The position numbers and the translations under genes were made by a program. A model generated the notes under the pieces. That model had not been told where the DNA came from and did not search any database. It worked only from the letters and a program-made list of their open reading frames with translations. Below, in pieces: positions 16,848-26,481 of a stretch of 34,501 bases of DNA. Every line of letters starts with the position of its first letter. Position 1 is the stretch's first letter. The DNA is taken from contig JALSGX010000004.1 of NCBI GenBank assembly GCA_026982535.1, positions 1 to 34,501 on the forward strand, given 5' to 3'. The DNA is from Ghiorsea sp. GTDB lineage: Bacteria > Pseudomonadota > Zetaproteobacteria > Mariprofundales > Mariprofundaceae.

Positions 16848-17602
16848 TCAAAAGCTGATGCACGGTCTTTGGGTGGTAAAAAGCCATGTAACTTTTGTTC
16901 CATGACCCGAGGATTTTCTCCTGCCACCAAGGATTGAATACCTGTCAAAATAATTTCATGCACCAGCAGCTCTTCTTTGCTTCGTGTTTTCAGCTTGGTT
17001 GCCATGGGCAAAAAGATAATATTTGCCATCAAGGCACCATAAAATGTGGTTAATAGTGCCACAGCCATGGATGGACCAATGGAGGAAGGATCTTCCATAT
17101 TGGCGAGCATCAGCACCAAACCCACAAGTGTGCCTATCATGCCCATGGATGGTGCAAATGTGCCTAGTGCCGACAGCATATCTGCACCGCGCTGATGCCG
17201 CTCACTAATCTTATCCATTTCCATATACAAGATATCTTCAATTTCAGATGGCTCTTGCCCATCAATCGCCATTTGTAAGCCTTTAGCCATAAATTGGTGT
17301 TCAATATCACCCACCTTGCTTTCCAAGGCGAGAATACCTTCTTTACGCACTATTTGGGCGAGTTCAACCAGTTCAGACACTACAGCTGGACCATTGGCTG
17401 GCTTATTCAAAATAGTTTTAAGTATAATTTTAACAACACCAATAGCGTTTGCTAAGGGGTATGCCACGAGCAATACACCAAGCGTGCCCCCAATCACAAT
17501 GGCAATAGAATTCATATCAATAAACCCTGTGACTGCATCACCGATGGCAAACAGAACTAAACCGAAGGCAACCACTATCCCAATTATCGTTGCTAAATCC
17601 AT
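16844..17602 (-). CDS. motA: Flagellar stator protein MotA/PomA
   Basis: DLATIIGIVVAFGLVLFAIGDAVTGFIDMNSIAIVIGGTLGVLL...LGTFAPSMGMIGTLVGLVLMLANMEDPSSIGPSMAVALLTTFYGALMAN; strong SD GGAAGGAGAG before ATG 17602. Confidence 0.95.
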   Translation of the reverse strand: MDLATIIGIVVAFGLVLFAIGDAVTGFIDMNSIAIVIGGTLGVLLVAYPLANAIGVVKIILKTILNKPANGPAVVSELVELAQIVRKEGILALESKVGDIEHQFMAKGLQMAIDGQEPSEIEDILYMEMDKISERHQRGADMLSALGTFAPSMGMIGTLVGLVLMLANMEDPSSIGPSMAVALLTTFYGALMANIIFLPMATKLKTRSKEELLVHEIILTGIQSLVAGENPRVMEQKLHGFLPPKDRASAFD

Positions 17603-17753
17603 CGCCAACTCTCCTTCCAAGCATGATTATATAGTGTTTGCTTTGTAGTTAAGCGAAAAGCGTGCCAATTGAACAACAGCAGAGGAAAGACCTTGATGGC
17701 TTTATGGTTTATGTTAATGTAAAAAAGACACTGCCTTAATCAAGGAGGATGAT

Positions 17754-17900
17754 ATGGAAACAATAAAACGACATGGTTTATCGGTTGGGAATCATGCCTG
17801 TGCTTGTATCATCACAAGAAATAAAAAAGACTATACACATAGCTAACTCAGAGTGTTTACACCCAAAGAATATCTATTAACCATGACGGCATCGAAGTAA
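17754..17900 (+). pseudogene. Degenerate PIN-domain (VapC-like) toxin C-terminal fragment with internal TAA
   Basis: In-frame METIKRHGLSVGNHACACIITRNKKDYTHS*LRVFTPKEYLLTMTASK*; the IITRNKKDY...VFTPKEYL tail matches the C-terminus of PIN_3-type toxins (IVTRNxKDF...VLTPEEFL). AAGGAGGATGAT precedes the ATG. Confidence 0.6.
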
Positions 17901-17904
17901 AGCC

Positions 17905-18714
17905 CTATCGTTTACTCCGCACATCCCAATAATCCCGCAACGCATCACCAGCGATATTCGCGCTCATCACCAAAAGGAACAACATCAGACCCGGATAAAA
18001 CACCTGCATGGGTGCAACCAACATCAGTTGTGAACCTTCTCGAATCATGGTGCCAAGTGAGGCATCGGGGGGTTGAATACCAATACCTAAAAAGGATAAC
18101 CCCGCCTCGCCAATCATCACCGCTGCAAGCCCAAAACTTGCTTCGATAAGCAAGGGTGCTGCGATATTGGGCAGCAAATGTTTGAAGGCGATATGAACTG
18201 TGTCTTGTCCGCTGGCAATGGCAGCTTCGATGTAAGGCGCGTGACGCAGCGACAACACTTGCGCTCGTGTTAATCGGGCAAATCCCACCCAACCCACAGC
18301 AGCTAAAGCGAAAATCAGGTTTTCAACTCCAGGGCCAAGCACCGCAGCCAATGCAATCGCCAATAAAATACCGGGAAATGACAACACAATATCCACAAAA
18401 CGCATCAACACGCTGTCCACCCAGCCACCCAGCCAAGCAGCAACCATACCCACGCTGATGCCAATCACAGCGCATACGGTGATGACACTCACTGCTACCG
18501 AAAAGGACAAACCAATCCCTTCTGCCAAACGGCTTAAAATATCGCGCCCCAGAGCATCTGTGCCCAACCAATGTGTTGCCGTTGAACCGCTTAACACCTG
18601 ATGCAAGTCCACCGCATGACCATCCATCGATTGCATGGCAGAGACAAGCAACACCAATGCTGGCAACAGCAAACAAATATAAACGCTTTTAGGGATAGCC
18701 TTAAAAATAGTCAC
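17905..18714 (-). CDS. ABC transporter permease, DppC/OppC/NikC family (start probably GTG 18714; track ORF extends to 18774)
   Basis: HWLGTDALGRDILSRL, GWVGFARLTRAQVLSLRHAPYIEAAIASGQ, AGLSFLGIGIQPPDASLGTMIREG. Confidence 0.92.
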   Translation of the reverse strand: MTIFKAIPKSVYICLLLPALVLLVSAMQSMDGHAVDLHQVLSGSTATHWLGTDALGRDILSRLAEGIGLSFSVAVSVITVCAVIGISVGMVAAWLGGWVDSVLMRFVDIVLSFPGILLAIALAAVLGPGVENLIFALAAVGWVGFARLTRAQVLSLRHAPYIEAAIASGQDTVHIAFKHLLPNIAAPLLIEASFGLAAVMIGEAGLSFLGIGIQPPDASLGTMIREGSQLMLVAPMQVFYPGLMLFLLVMSANIAGDALRDYWDVRSKR

Positions 18715-18726
18715 TGTTTCTTTCCC

Positions 18727-18755
18727 GTCATTCCCGCGCAGGCGGGAATCCACCA
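18727..18755. repeat. Single dRS3-like palindrome (ATTCCCGCGCAGGCGGGAAT core 18730-18749)
   Basis: GTCATTCCCGCGCAGGCGGGAATCCACCA read directly; same family as copies at 11.4 kb and 26.4 kb. Confidence 0.88.
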
Positions 18756-18784
18756 GTTGCAAGCATGTATCCATGATAAATCAG

Positions 18785-19747
18785 TCACGATTGCTTCCGC
18801 TGCCTTGGGTCTAGCCAAAGATTAAGTAAATCCGCCAACAAATTCGCCAACACATAAAATAAGGCAATGATGAGCACACAACCTTGCACCAGCGGATAAT
18901 CACGGCGTTGAATGGCTTCAATGGTGAGCAAGCCAAGCCCCGGCCAATCGAATACGGTTTCTGTAATCACTGCACCACCAAGCACTGCACCCATCTGCAA
19001 GGCAAACATGGTGACCACGGGAATAGCAGTCATACGCGCTGAATGTTTCCACCATAGCGTGGATTCCGCCACACCCATGGCTCTAGCGGTGCGAATCGCA
19101 TCCGATTGCATGGATTCAAGCCAGCTAGCTCTTGCCATGCGTGATAACACGGCAGCTAAAGCTGTGCCCATGGTGATGGTTGGCAGAATAATCGAACCAC
19201 TGGCCTCCATGCCTGATACAGGCAGCCAACCCAGAAACACGGAAAATACCAACATCAACATGGGTCCAAGCCAAAAGTTAGGGATGGACACGCCAAGCAA
19301 AGAAAATGACATGGCAGCAGCATCTTGGGCTTTACCCTGAAAGCGGGCAGCAATCATGCCAAGTGGTAGTGCCAAAATCATGGCAAGCAATAAACTGGTG
19401 GCAGCAAGCTGGGCGGTGGCGGGGAGTCGCTCGGTAATCAGCGTCCAAACATCGCTATGACTGATGATAGACTTGCCCCAGTCACCATGAGTCAGGCCGC
19501 TGATGTAGTTGATATATTGGGCATACAGTGGTTCATCCAAGCGCATGGCTTTGCGCAAAGCTTCTTTATCGGCTGCCAATGCCGTTTCGCCCAACAAAGC
19601 ATCCACAGGATCGCCGGGCACAAGATGAAGCAAGAAGAACACAAGCGTGACCACGCCCAAAATCGTGGGCAAGGATTCTAAAATCCGAAACAGAACAAGT
19701 CGTGCCAACATGGGTGCAAACTTATCTTTGCGTGCAGCTTTTGCCAT
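18785..19747 (-). CDS. ABC transporter permease, DppB/OppB/NikB family
   Basis: HLVPGDPVDALLGE, GDWGKSI, GVSIPNFWLGPMLMLVFSV, ARAMGVAESTLWWKHSARMTAIPVVTMFALQMGAVLGGAVITETVFDWPGLG. Confidence 0.93.
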   Translation of the reverse strand: MAKAARKDKFAPMLARLVLFRILESLPTILGVVTLVFFLLHLVPGDPVDALLGETALAADKEALRKAMRLDEPLYAQYINYISGLTHGDWGKSIISHSDVWTLITERLPATAQLAATSLLLAMILALPLGMIAARFQGKAQDAAAMSFSLLGVSIPNFWLGPMLMLVFSVFLGWLPVSGMEASGSIILPTITMGTALAAVLSRMARASWLESMQSDAIRTARAMGVAESTLWWKHSARMTAIPVVTMFALQMGAVLGGAVITETVFDWPGLGLLTIEAIQRRDYPLVQGCVLIIALFYVLANLLADLLNLWLDPRQRKQS

Positions 19748-19857
19748 GCTTTTGTGGCAAAGTTAATGGCAAAATGGGACAAAAGCCCCAAGAATGATTA
19801 TGCTGCGCACTCTTTTTACAATACAAACATGATGCACAGATGTGGAGAGCATACGCC

Positions 19858-22641
19858 GTGGCAAACGATAAAAAAACTGAAACTTTTAATTATAAAGACA
19901 CTGTTTTCCTGCCGAAAACAGACTTTCCCATGCGGGGCAATTTGCCCACCAATGAGCCGAAACGCTTGGCAAAATGGGAAGAAGCAGGTCTTTATGCCCA
20001 AATTCGTAAAGCGCGCAAAGGCGCACCCAAGTTTATCCTTCATGATGGCCCGCCTTATGCCAATGGCTCGATTCATATTGGTCATGCGGTGAACAAAGTG
20101 CTCAAAGATATTGTGGTTCGCTCGCGCACCATGATGGGTTTTGATGCGCCATTCGTACCCGGTTGGGATTGTCATGGTTTGCCGATTGAGCTGAAAGTTG
20201 AAGAAACATTCAAGAAGAAAAAACGCAAAAAGGAAGATATTTCAGATTCTGAGTTCAGAGCCGAATGCCGTAAATACGCCAAAGGGCAAATTGATATTCA
20301 ACGCGAAGAGTTCAAGCGCTTGGGCGTTATGGGCGATTGGGAAAACCCGTATGTCACCATGGATTATAAGTTTGAAGCCAATACGGTGCGTGAGATTGGT
20401 CGTTTTCTTGATAATGGTGGTTTGTACAAAGGCGCCAAACCCGTTCACTGGTGTGTTTCCTGCGCTACGGCTTTGGCAGAGGCTGAAGTAGAATATGAAG
20501 ATCACACCTCATCATCCATTTTCGTGAAATTCAAAGCAGGTGAAGATTTAAGCGATATTGATGCGGCGTTAACTGGCGATATATCCGTGGTGATTTGGAC
20601 AACCACACCGTGGACGATTCCTGCCAACCTTGCTGTATCTGTTGGCCCTGATTTGGATTATGTTGCCATCAAAGTCACCGACGCGGGTGAATGTAAAAAC
20701 TTAAACACTGGCGAAGTCTTGATTCTTGCTGAAGGCTTGAAAGATAGCGTGTTGAATGACATTGGCGTAAGTGGTGAAGTGGTTGCTCACTTCAAAGGCT
20801 CTGTTTTAGAAAGCCGCAAGTTCCGCCACCCTTATTTAGACCAAGATGCCCCGATTTTAGTCGGCAACCATGTGACTTTGGATGCAGGTACAGGTTGCGT
20901 ACACACAGCCCCTGGTCATGGTCAGGAAGACTATGAAGTTGGCTTGAAATATGGACTCAAAGGTTTTAATCCTGTGGGTAACACGGGTATTTTTGAAGAC
21001 GGCACACCCGTTGTTGAAGGGCAACATGTGTATAAAGCCAATGCTATCATGGTTGAGCATTTGCAAAGCTGCGGCGCACTTTTGGCAAGCAGTCAAATCA
21101 AACACTCTTACCCACATTGCTGGCGTTGCCACAAGCCATTGATTTTTCGTGCCACGCCGCAATGGTTTATCAGCATGGATAAAAATAATTTAAGAAACAA
21201 GGCTTTAGATGCTATCAAAGCAACTGCGTGGACACCGGCTTGGGGTGAAAATCGTATTCGGTCTATGGTGGAGCAACGCCCAGATTGGTGCGTGTCGCGT
21301 CAACGCAATTGGGGTGTACCCATCACCGTGATCACATGCGCGTCATGCGATTCCCATGCCGTGACCACACCTGAAGTGGTGGAAGGCATTGCGGAGCAAG
21401 TCGAGCAAGCAGGTGCTGATGTTTGGTTTGCCAAAGATGTGGTAGACTTTTTACCCAAAGATGCAACCTGCCCCGATTGCGGCGGTGCAGATTTTGAAAA
21501 AGAAACCGATATTTTGGATGTTTGGTTTGATTCAGGCAGTACCCACGCCTGTGTTTTAGAACATAGAGATGAATTGCAATCGCCTGCCGATTTATACTTG
21601 GAAGGCAGCGACCAACATAGAGGCTGGTTTCAATCATCCTTGCTTGAATCCATTGGCACACGAGGTGTTGCGCCATTCAAGGCTGTGTTGACCCACGGTT
21701 TTGTGGTGGATAAACATGGCAATAAAATGTCCAAATCCAAGGGCAATGTGGTCGCCCCACAAAAGCTTATCCAGCAAGTGGGCGCGGATATTTTGCGCCT
21801 GTGGATTGCCTCAGCGGATTATTCTGCCGACATTCGCATTTCCGATGATATTATCAAACAACTGGCAGAGTCTTATCGCAGGATTCGCAATACCCTTCGT
21901 TTCTTATTGAGCAACCTGGATCATTTTGATGCTGCGCAAGCTATTCCGCTTGCTAAACGCAAGCCGCTAGACCAGTGGGCAATGTATCGCTTGGCAGATG
22001 TGGCAAACAAGGTTCAAGCTTCATACAATAGCTATCAATTCCACCAAATTCACCAAGAAGTGCATCATTTCTGCTCGGTAGATTTAGGCGGGTTCTATTT
22101 GGATGTGATTAAAGACCGCTTGTATTGTGATGAAGCTGCTTCGCATCAACGATTATCCGCGCAAAGCACGCTTTATGACATTGCACATACTTTGGTGCGC
22201 CTGATTGCACCCATTGTACCCATGACTGCTGAAGAGATTTGGGATTTCTTGCCTGGCGCAAGCGATGAAAGTATTCATTTGCAAACCTTTAACACGGTTG
22301 AAGCCGTAAACATCGACACGGCGGGGTGGGATGAGTTTTTTGCTATGCGTGAGCGAGTGAATGCCGCCATGGATGTTGCCAAAAAGGATAAAATCATTGG
22401 TTCATCGGTTGCAGCCAGCGTGACCATTCCTGATTTGGATATGGATTTCGCGCAAGCGGTGGATGAAAGCTATGAGCAGTTATTGATTGTTGCCAAAGCA
22501 GAAGCTGGTGATACGCTGAACATCACGGCCGCAGAAGGCATTAAGTGTCCACGATGCTATGTGGTGAGCACGCCAGCACATCCCGAGCATCAAGTACATG
22601 GCGAGCTTTGTGCCCGTTGTTTTGATGTGGTGGCTGTTTGA
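19858..22641 (+). CDS. ileS: Isoleucyl-tRNA synthetase (start GTG 19858 or ATG 19840)
   Basis: [22 protein letters not shown] (HIGH), [38 protein letters not shown] (KMSKS), C-terminal Zn motif CPRCYV...CARC. Confidence 0.97.
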   Translation: MANDKKTETFNYKDTVFLPKTDFPMRGNLPTNEPKRLAKWEEAGLYAQIRKARKGAPKFILHDGPPYANGSIHIGHAVNKVLKDIVVRSRTMMGFDAPFVPGWDCHGLPIELKVEETFKKKKRKKEDISDSEFRAECRKYAKGQIDIQREEFKRLGVMGDWENPYVTMDYKFEANTVREIGRFLDNGGLYKGAKPVHWCVSCATALAEAEVEYEDHTSSSIFVKFKAGEDLSDIDAALTGDISVVIWTTTPWTIPANLAVSVGPDLDYVAIKVTDAGECKNLNTGEVLILAEGLKDSVLNDIGVSGEVVAHFKGSVLESRKFRHPYLDQDAPILVGNHVTLDAGTGCVHTAPGHGQEDYEVGLKYGLKGFNPVGNTGIFEDGTPVVEGQHVYKANAIMVEHLQSCGALLASSQIKHSYPHCWRCHKPLIFRATPQWFISMDKNNLRNKALDAIKATAWTPAWGENRIRSMVEQRPDWCVSRQRNWGVPITVITCASCDSHAVTTPEVVEGIAEQVEQAGADVWFAKDVVDFLPKDATCPDCGGADFEKETDILDVWFDSGSTHACVLEHRDELQSPADLYLEGSDQHRGWFQSSLLESIGTRGVAPFKAVLTHGFVVDKHGNKMSKSKGNVVAPQKLIQQVGADILRLWIASADYSADIRISDDIIKQLAESYRRIRNTLRFLLSNLDHFDAAQAIPLAKRKPLDQWAMYRLADVANKVQASYNSYQFHQIHQEVHHFCSVDLGGFYLDVIKDRLYCDEAASHQRLSAQSTLYDIAHTLVRLIAPIVPMTAEEIWDFLPGASDESIHLQTFNTVEAVNIDTAGWDEFFAMRERVNAAMDVAKKDKIIGSSVAASVTIPDLDMDFAQAVDESYEQLLIVAKAEAGDTLNITAAEGIKCPRCYVVSTPAHPEHQVHGELCARCFDVVAV

Positions 22642-23798
22642 TGCAACATATTCTCGTCCACTACGCAGAACTCGCACTCAAAGGCAAAAACCGTCGTGAG
22701 TTTGTGCGTCAGCTTGCTAAAAATATCAAGCAACTGATTGGCACAAGCCAAATTGATAAAGAGCATGGGCGTATGTTGTTGCATGTTGAGGAAATCACAC
22801 CTGCTATGCTTGACCATTTGGCATTGATACCTGGTATTAGCAATTTTGCTGTGGTGTATGCTTGTTCATCCGATATTGAAGCCATGCAGGCTACAGCACA
22901 ACAAGCCATTGAAGCCGCATACCCTGATGCTCGGGGTAAACGCTTTTCAGTACGCGCGCGGCGAGGCTTTAAGCAATTCCCTATGGTTAGCACGGAAATC
23001 AATTTTGAAGTGGGTGGCTTTCTGAAAAATGCCTTTGATTTTACGGTGGACATCAATAACCCTGAGATTACAGTTCATATCGAAGTAGGCGAGCATGAAA
23101 CCTTTATTTACACCCATAAAATCAAGGGCGCAGGTGGTTTGCCCGTGGGTTCATCGGGGCATGGCATCGTGTTGTTTTCTGGCGGCATTGATAGCCCTGT
23201 AGCTGCATATATGATGATGAAGCGGGGCATGAAGGTTACGCTTGTGCATTTGTATAACAGCACCATCAATCGGGATTTCAGCAAAATTGAAAACCTTGCC
23301 AAACAACTCTCTTTATACCAAGGGCGAGTGCAGCTTATCATGATTGACTTGGAAGCGTTTCAACGCCATGCCATTGCATTGGTTCCGCCCCGTTATCGCA
23401 TGATCATTTACAAGCGACACATGATTCGCAACGCAGAGATGATTGCCAATGAAGTGAATGCCAAGGCCCTGGTCACAGGTGATTCATTGGGGCAAGTGGC
23501 AAGCCAAACGCTTGAAAATATCCATGCCATTTATGATGCAGCAGATTTGCCGCTGCTTTCGCCACTCATGGGTTATGATAAAGAAGAAATCATTGCTGTA
23601 GCACGAAACATTGGCACTTATGATATTTCCATTGAGGATTATTGTGATATTTGCGCATATTTGATTGCAAAACACCCTGAGACCAAAGCCAAGCGCGAAG
23701 AAGTGGCAAGATTTGAAGCAGAGTTGCCTATTGAGGGCTTGGATATGATCAAACAAGAACGCATCTTTTTTGCAGGAGAAAAAGTTGAACGCACATAA
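22641..23798 (+). CDS. thiI: tRNA 4-thiouridine sulfurtransferase ThiI (no rhodanese domain)
   Basis: THUMP domain; VLFSGGIDSPVAAYMMMKRGMKV PP-loop; ALVTGDSLGQVASQTLENI; IEDYCDICAYLIAKHP. Confidence 0.95.
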   Translation: MQHILVHYAELALKGKNRREFVRQLAKNIKQLIGTSQIDKEHGRMLLHVEEITPAMLDHLALIPGISNFAVVYACSSDIEAMQATAQQAIEAAYPDARGKRFSVRARRGFKQFPMVSTEINFEVGGFLKNAFDFTVDINNPEITVHIEVGEHETFIYTHKIKGAGGLPVGSSGHGIVLFSGGIDSPVAAYMMMKRGMKVTLVHLYNSTINRDFSKIENLAKQLSLYQGRVQLIMIDLEAFQRHAIALVPPRYRMIIYKRHMIRNAEMIANEVNAKALVTGDSLGQVASQTLENIHAIYDAADLPLLSPLMGYDKEEIIAVARNIGTYDISIEDYCDICAYLIAKHPETKAKREEVARFEAELPIEGLDMIKQERIFFAGEKVERT

Positions 23799-24744
23799 TC
23801 ATTCGCATCATCCGCTTGAGCCTGACTTGACTGGCTTGAATATCAAACAGGCACGGCTCATGCGCCTTGCCACCTATGCTTCAGCATCAGTGGCTTTTAT
23901 CTTGATTGTTTCTAAGCTGATAGCATGGATGTGGAGTGATTCCATTACCATTTTGGCAACATTGATTGACTCTTGCCTTGATGCGGCTGCTTCGTTGATT
24001 ACCTTGTATGCCGTACACCATGCTTTGCAGCCAGCCGATAAGGAACATCGTTTTGGGCATGGTAAAGCCGAAGCTTTGGCAGGGCTGGGGCAATCCATGT
24101 TTATTGCGGGATCATCTATGTTTTTATTGCTTGAAGCGATCAACCGCTTGCTGCACCCTAAAGACTTGGAAGTCTTAAATATCGGCGTTGTGGTTATGCT
24201 GATTTCCATTGTTTTCACCGCAGGCTTGATTGCATTTCAACAACATGTGGTTAAACAAACAGGTTCGACTGCGATTGCCGCTGATTCCGTACATTACAAA
24301 ACGGATTTATTGGTCAATGTGGGTGTGATTATCGCGCTTTTGCTTGCCATGTATGGTTGGGCGGGGTTTGACCCTATCTTTGCCATTGCCATTGCCTTTT
24401 ATATTTTGCATAGCGCGTGGGAAATTGCCTCTGATGCCATTGATCAACTTATGGACAAAGAATTATCCGATGAAGATCGAGCTAATATCAAGCAACTGGC
24501 GCTTTCCCACCCTGAAGTGAAAGGTTTGCATGATTTGCGCACCCGAAAGGCAGGATTGACCACATTTATTCAATTTCATTTGGAGCTGGATGGGCATTTG
24601 AATCTGATACAAGCCCATGCGATTGCGGATGAAGTCGAAGCGACGATTAAAAAAGAATGGACGGATGCCGAAGTCATTATCCACGAAGACCCGTATGGAC
24701 TTCAAGAGCCAACACCACACTTTGCTGATAGCAGTCAAAAATAA
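23785..24744 (+). CDS. fieF: Cation diffusion facilitator (FieF-like)
   Basis: ATLIDSCLDAAASLI and AADSVHYKTDLLVN metal-site motifs, HRFGHGKAEALAGLGQS. TTG start at 23785 preceded by GCAGGAG. Confidence 0.87.
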   Translation: MNAHNHSHHPLEPDLTGLNIKQARLMRLATYASASVAFILIVSKLIAWMWSDSITILATLIDSCLDAAASLITLYAVHHALQPADKEHRFGHGKAEALAGLGQSMFIAGSSMFLLLEAINRLLHPKDLEVLNIGVVVMLISIVFTAGLIAFQQHVVKQTGSTAIAADSVHYKTDLLVNVGVIIALLLAMYGWAGFDPIFAIAIAFYILHSAWEIASDAIDQLMDKELSDEDRANIKQLALSHPEVKGLHDLRTRKAGLTTFIQFHLELDGHLNLIQAHAIADEVEATIKKEWTDAEVIIHEDPYGLQEPTPHFADSSQK

Positions 24745-24753
24745 GGAAATATC

Positions 24754-26370
24754 ATGATTTCAAGTTTGATTAAGAAAATCAAAAGTGCTTTCAAAAAAGA
24801 AACGCAACAAGCGACGAAAGAGCCTGAAAAAGTAGTATCTGAAAGCCAACCCAAGCGCAAACGACCGACCCGCAAACCACGCCAGCATAAGCAAGGTGAA
24901 GCCAAAGCGCATGGAAAAGCTCGCCACCAAGCCAAGCCACATGCGAAAAAAGTGCGCCAATCTACAAACCATAGCAAACCAGAACGGTTAAAGCCTAAGT
25001 CTGCGGAACCCATTGTCGCTGATGATGATTGGAAAGCTGAGAAAGATACTGAGTTTACCGCTTTGGGATTACCCAACGCGCTGCTTCATGCCATTGATGA
25101 TTTGGGTTACAGCGAATTATCAGCAGTGCAAAAAATCGCATTCCCGATTACTCTAGCAGGTAAAGATATTGCAGGGCAAGGCAGAACAGGCACAGGTAAA
25201 ACAGCCACATTTTTGATTACCGCTATTAAACATATCATTGAAAAGCCTGCCAAAGCAGGTCGCAAAACCAATCAGCCGCGTGTCTTGGTGATTGCGCCTA
25301 CCCGTGAGTTGGTGATTCAAATTGCTAGCGATGCGACCAACTTAACCAAGTACACCAATATCAAGGTTCATGCTGTGTTTGGCGGCGTGGATTATGAAAA
25401 GCAGCAAAAACCATTTGCAACAGGTGTAGATATTCTAATCGGCACACCGGGTCGCTTGATTGATTTTTATAAGCAACATTGCTACGACCTTAAAGCCGTG
25501 GATGTGATGGTATTGGATGAAGCTGATCGCATGTTTGATTTGGGTTTTATCAAAGATTTACGCTTCTTGCTGCGCCGCTTGCCGAAATATGACAAGCGGC
25601 AATCGCTGATGTTTTCTGCCACGCTATCACATCGTGTGATGGAGCTTGCCTATGAGCACATGAACAACCCTGAGAAAGTGCAAGCTGAATCGGGCGATAT
25701 TACTGCTGTTTCTATTGTGGAAAGTATGTATCACACCGCCATGGATGAGAAATTACCTCTATTGATTTATTTGCTTAAAACCATGGATGTGCAACGCGGC
25801 ATGGTGTTTGTTAATGAAAAGCGCACGGGTGAAAAGCTTGCTAGAGACCTTGCCCGATATGGGTTCCAAGTCGGTATTCTTTCAGGCGATGTGCAACAAC
25901 GCAAGCGCATGAAAATCTTGGATATGTTTACCCAAGGGGAGCTTAAGCTTCTGATTGCTACTGATGTGGCAAGCCGTGGTATTCATATTGATGGTATTAC
26001 CCATGTGTTCAACTACGATTTGCCCGAAGATGCGGAATCGTATGTGCATCGCATTGGGCGCACAGGTCGAGCTGGTGCTGCTGGTGTGGCGATTTCATTT
26101 GCGTGTGAACGCTATTGTTTTGAACTACCAGCGATTGAGGCGTATATCAAGAAGTCTATCCCTGTCAAACCCATTAAGCCTGAGATGATTGCGTTGGGTG
26201 AACCCACCCATCCCGATGCCAAAGCTGAAGGGCTAAAAGCAGGGGATGCGGCAGAAAAACGCCCTCGCCAAGGTGGCAAATCAGGTGGTGGTAATCGGCA
26301 GGGAAATCGAAACGGAAGCAGTAAAAATAGTAGGCAAAATCGCCGCCCGCGCCGCCCTGCAAATAAATAA
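24754..26370 (+). CDS. rhlB: DEAD-box RNA helicase, RhlB-like, with basic N- and C-terminal extensions
   Basis: AGQGRTGTGKTATFLITA, PTREL, VLDEADRMFDLGFIKDLRFLLRRLP, SATLSHRV, VHRIGRTGRAGAAG. Confidence 0.9.
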   Translation: MISSLIKKIKSAFKKETQQATKEPEKVVSESQPKRKRPTRKPRQHKQGEAKAHGKARHQAKPHAKKVRQSTNHSKPERLKPKSAEPIVADDDWKAEKDTEFTALGLPNALLHAIDDLGYSELSAVQKIAFPITLAGKDIAGQGRTGTGKTATFLITAIKHIIEKPAKAGRKTNQPRVLVIAPTRELVIQIASDATNLTKYTNIKVHAVFGGVDYEKQQKPFATGVDILIGTPGRLIDFYKQHCYDLKAVDVMVLDEADRMFDLGFIKDLRFLLRRLPKYDKRQSLMFSATLSHRVMELAYEHMNNPEKVQAESGDITAVSIVESMYHTAMDEKLPLLIYLLKTMDVQRGMVFVNEKRTGEKLARDLARYGFQVGILSGDVQQRKRMKILDMFTQGELKLLIATDVASRGIHIDGITHVFNYDLPEDAESYVHRIGRTGRAGAAGVAISFACERYCFELPAIEAYIKKSIPVKPIKPEMIALGEPTHPDAKAEGLKAGDAAEKRPRQGGKSGGGNRQGNRNGSSKNSRQNRRPRRPANK

Positions 26371-26377
26371 GCTATTC

Positions 26378-26455
26378 GTCATTCCCGCGAAGGCGGGAAT
26401 CCATACTTATGATACAGCTTCGTATTTGGTGGATTCCCGCCTTCGCGGGAATGAC
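26378..26455. repeat. dRS3-like palindrome pair (ATTCCCGCGAAGGCGGGAAT / ATTCCCGCCTTCGCGGGAAT in inverted arrangement)
   Basis: GTC+26381-26400 and 26433-26452+GAC with 32-bp spacer; between rhlB stop and tyrS start. Confidence 0.9.
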
Positions 26456-26481
26456 GGCATAAAAAGTAAGGAACAATAACG

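Noticed and set aside
26246-26479. Plus-strand ORF ending [19 protein letters not shown]
   Set aside because: Frame overlaps the rhlB end and reads through the dRS3-like repeat; an artefact of the repeat being open in several frames.
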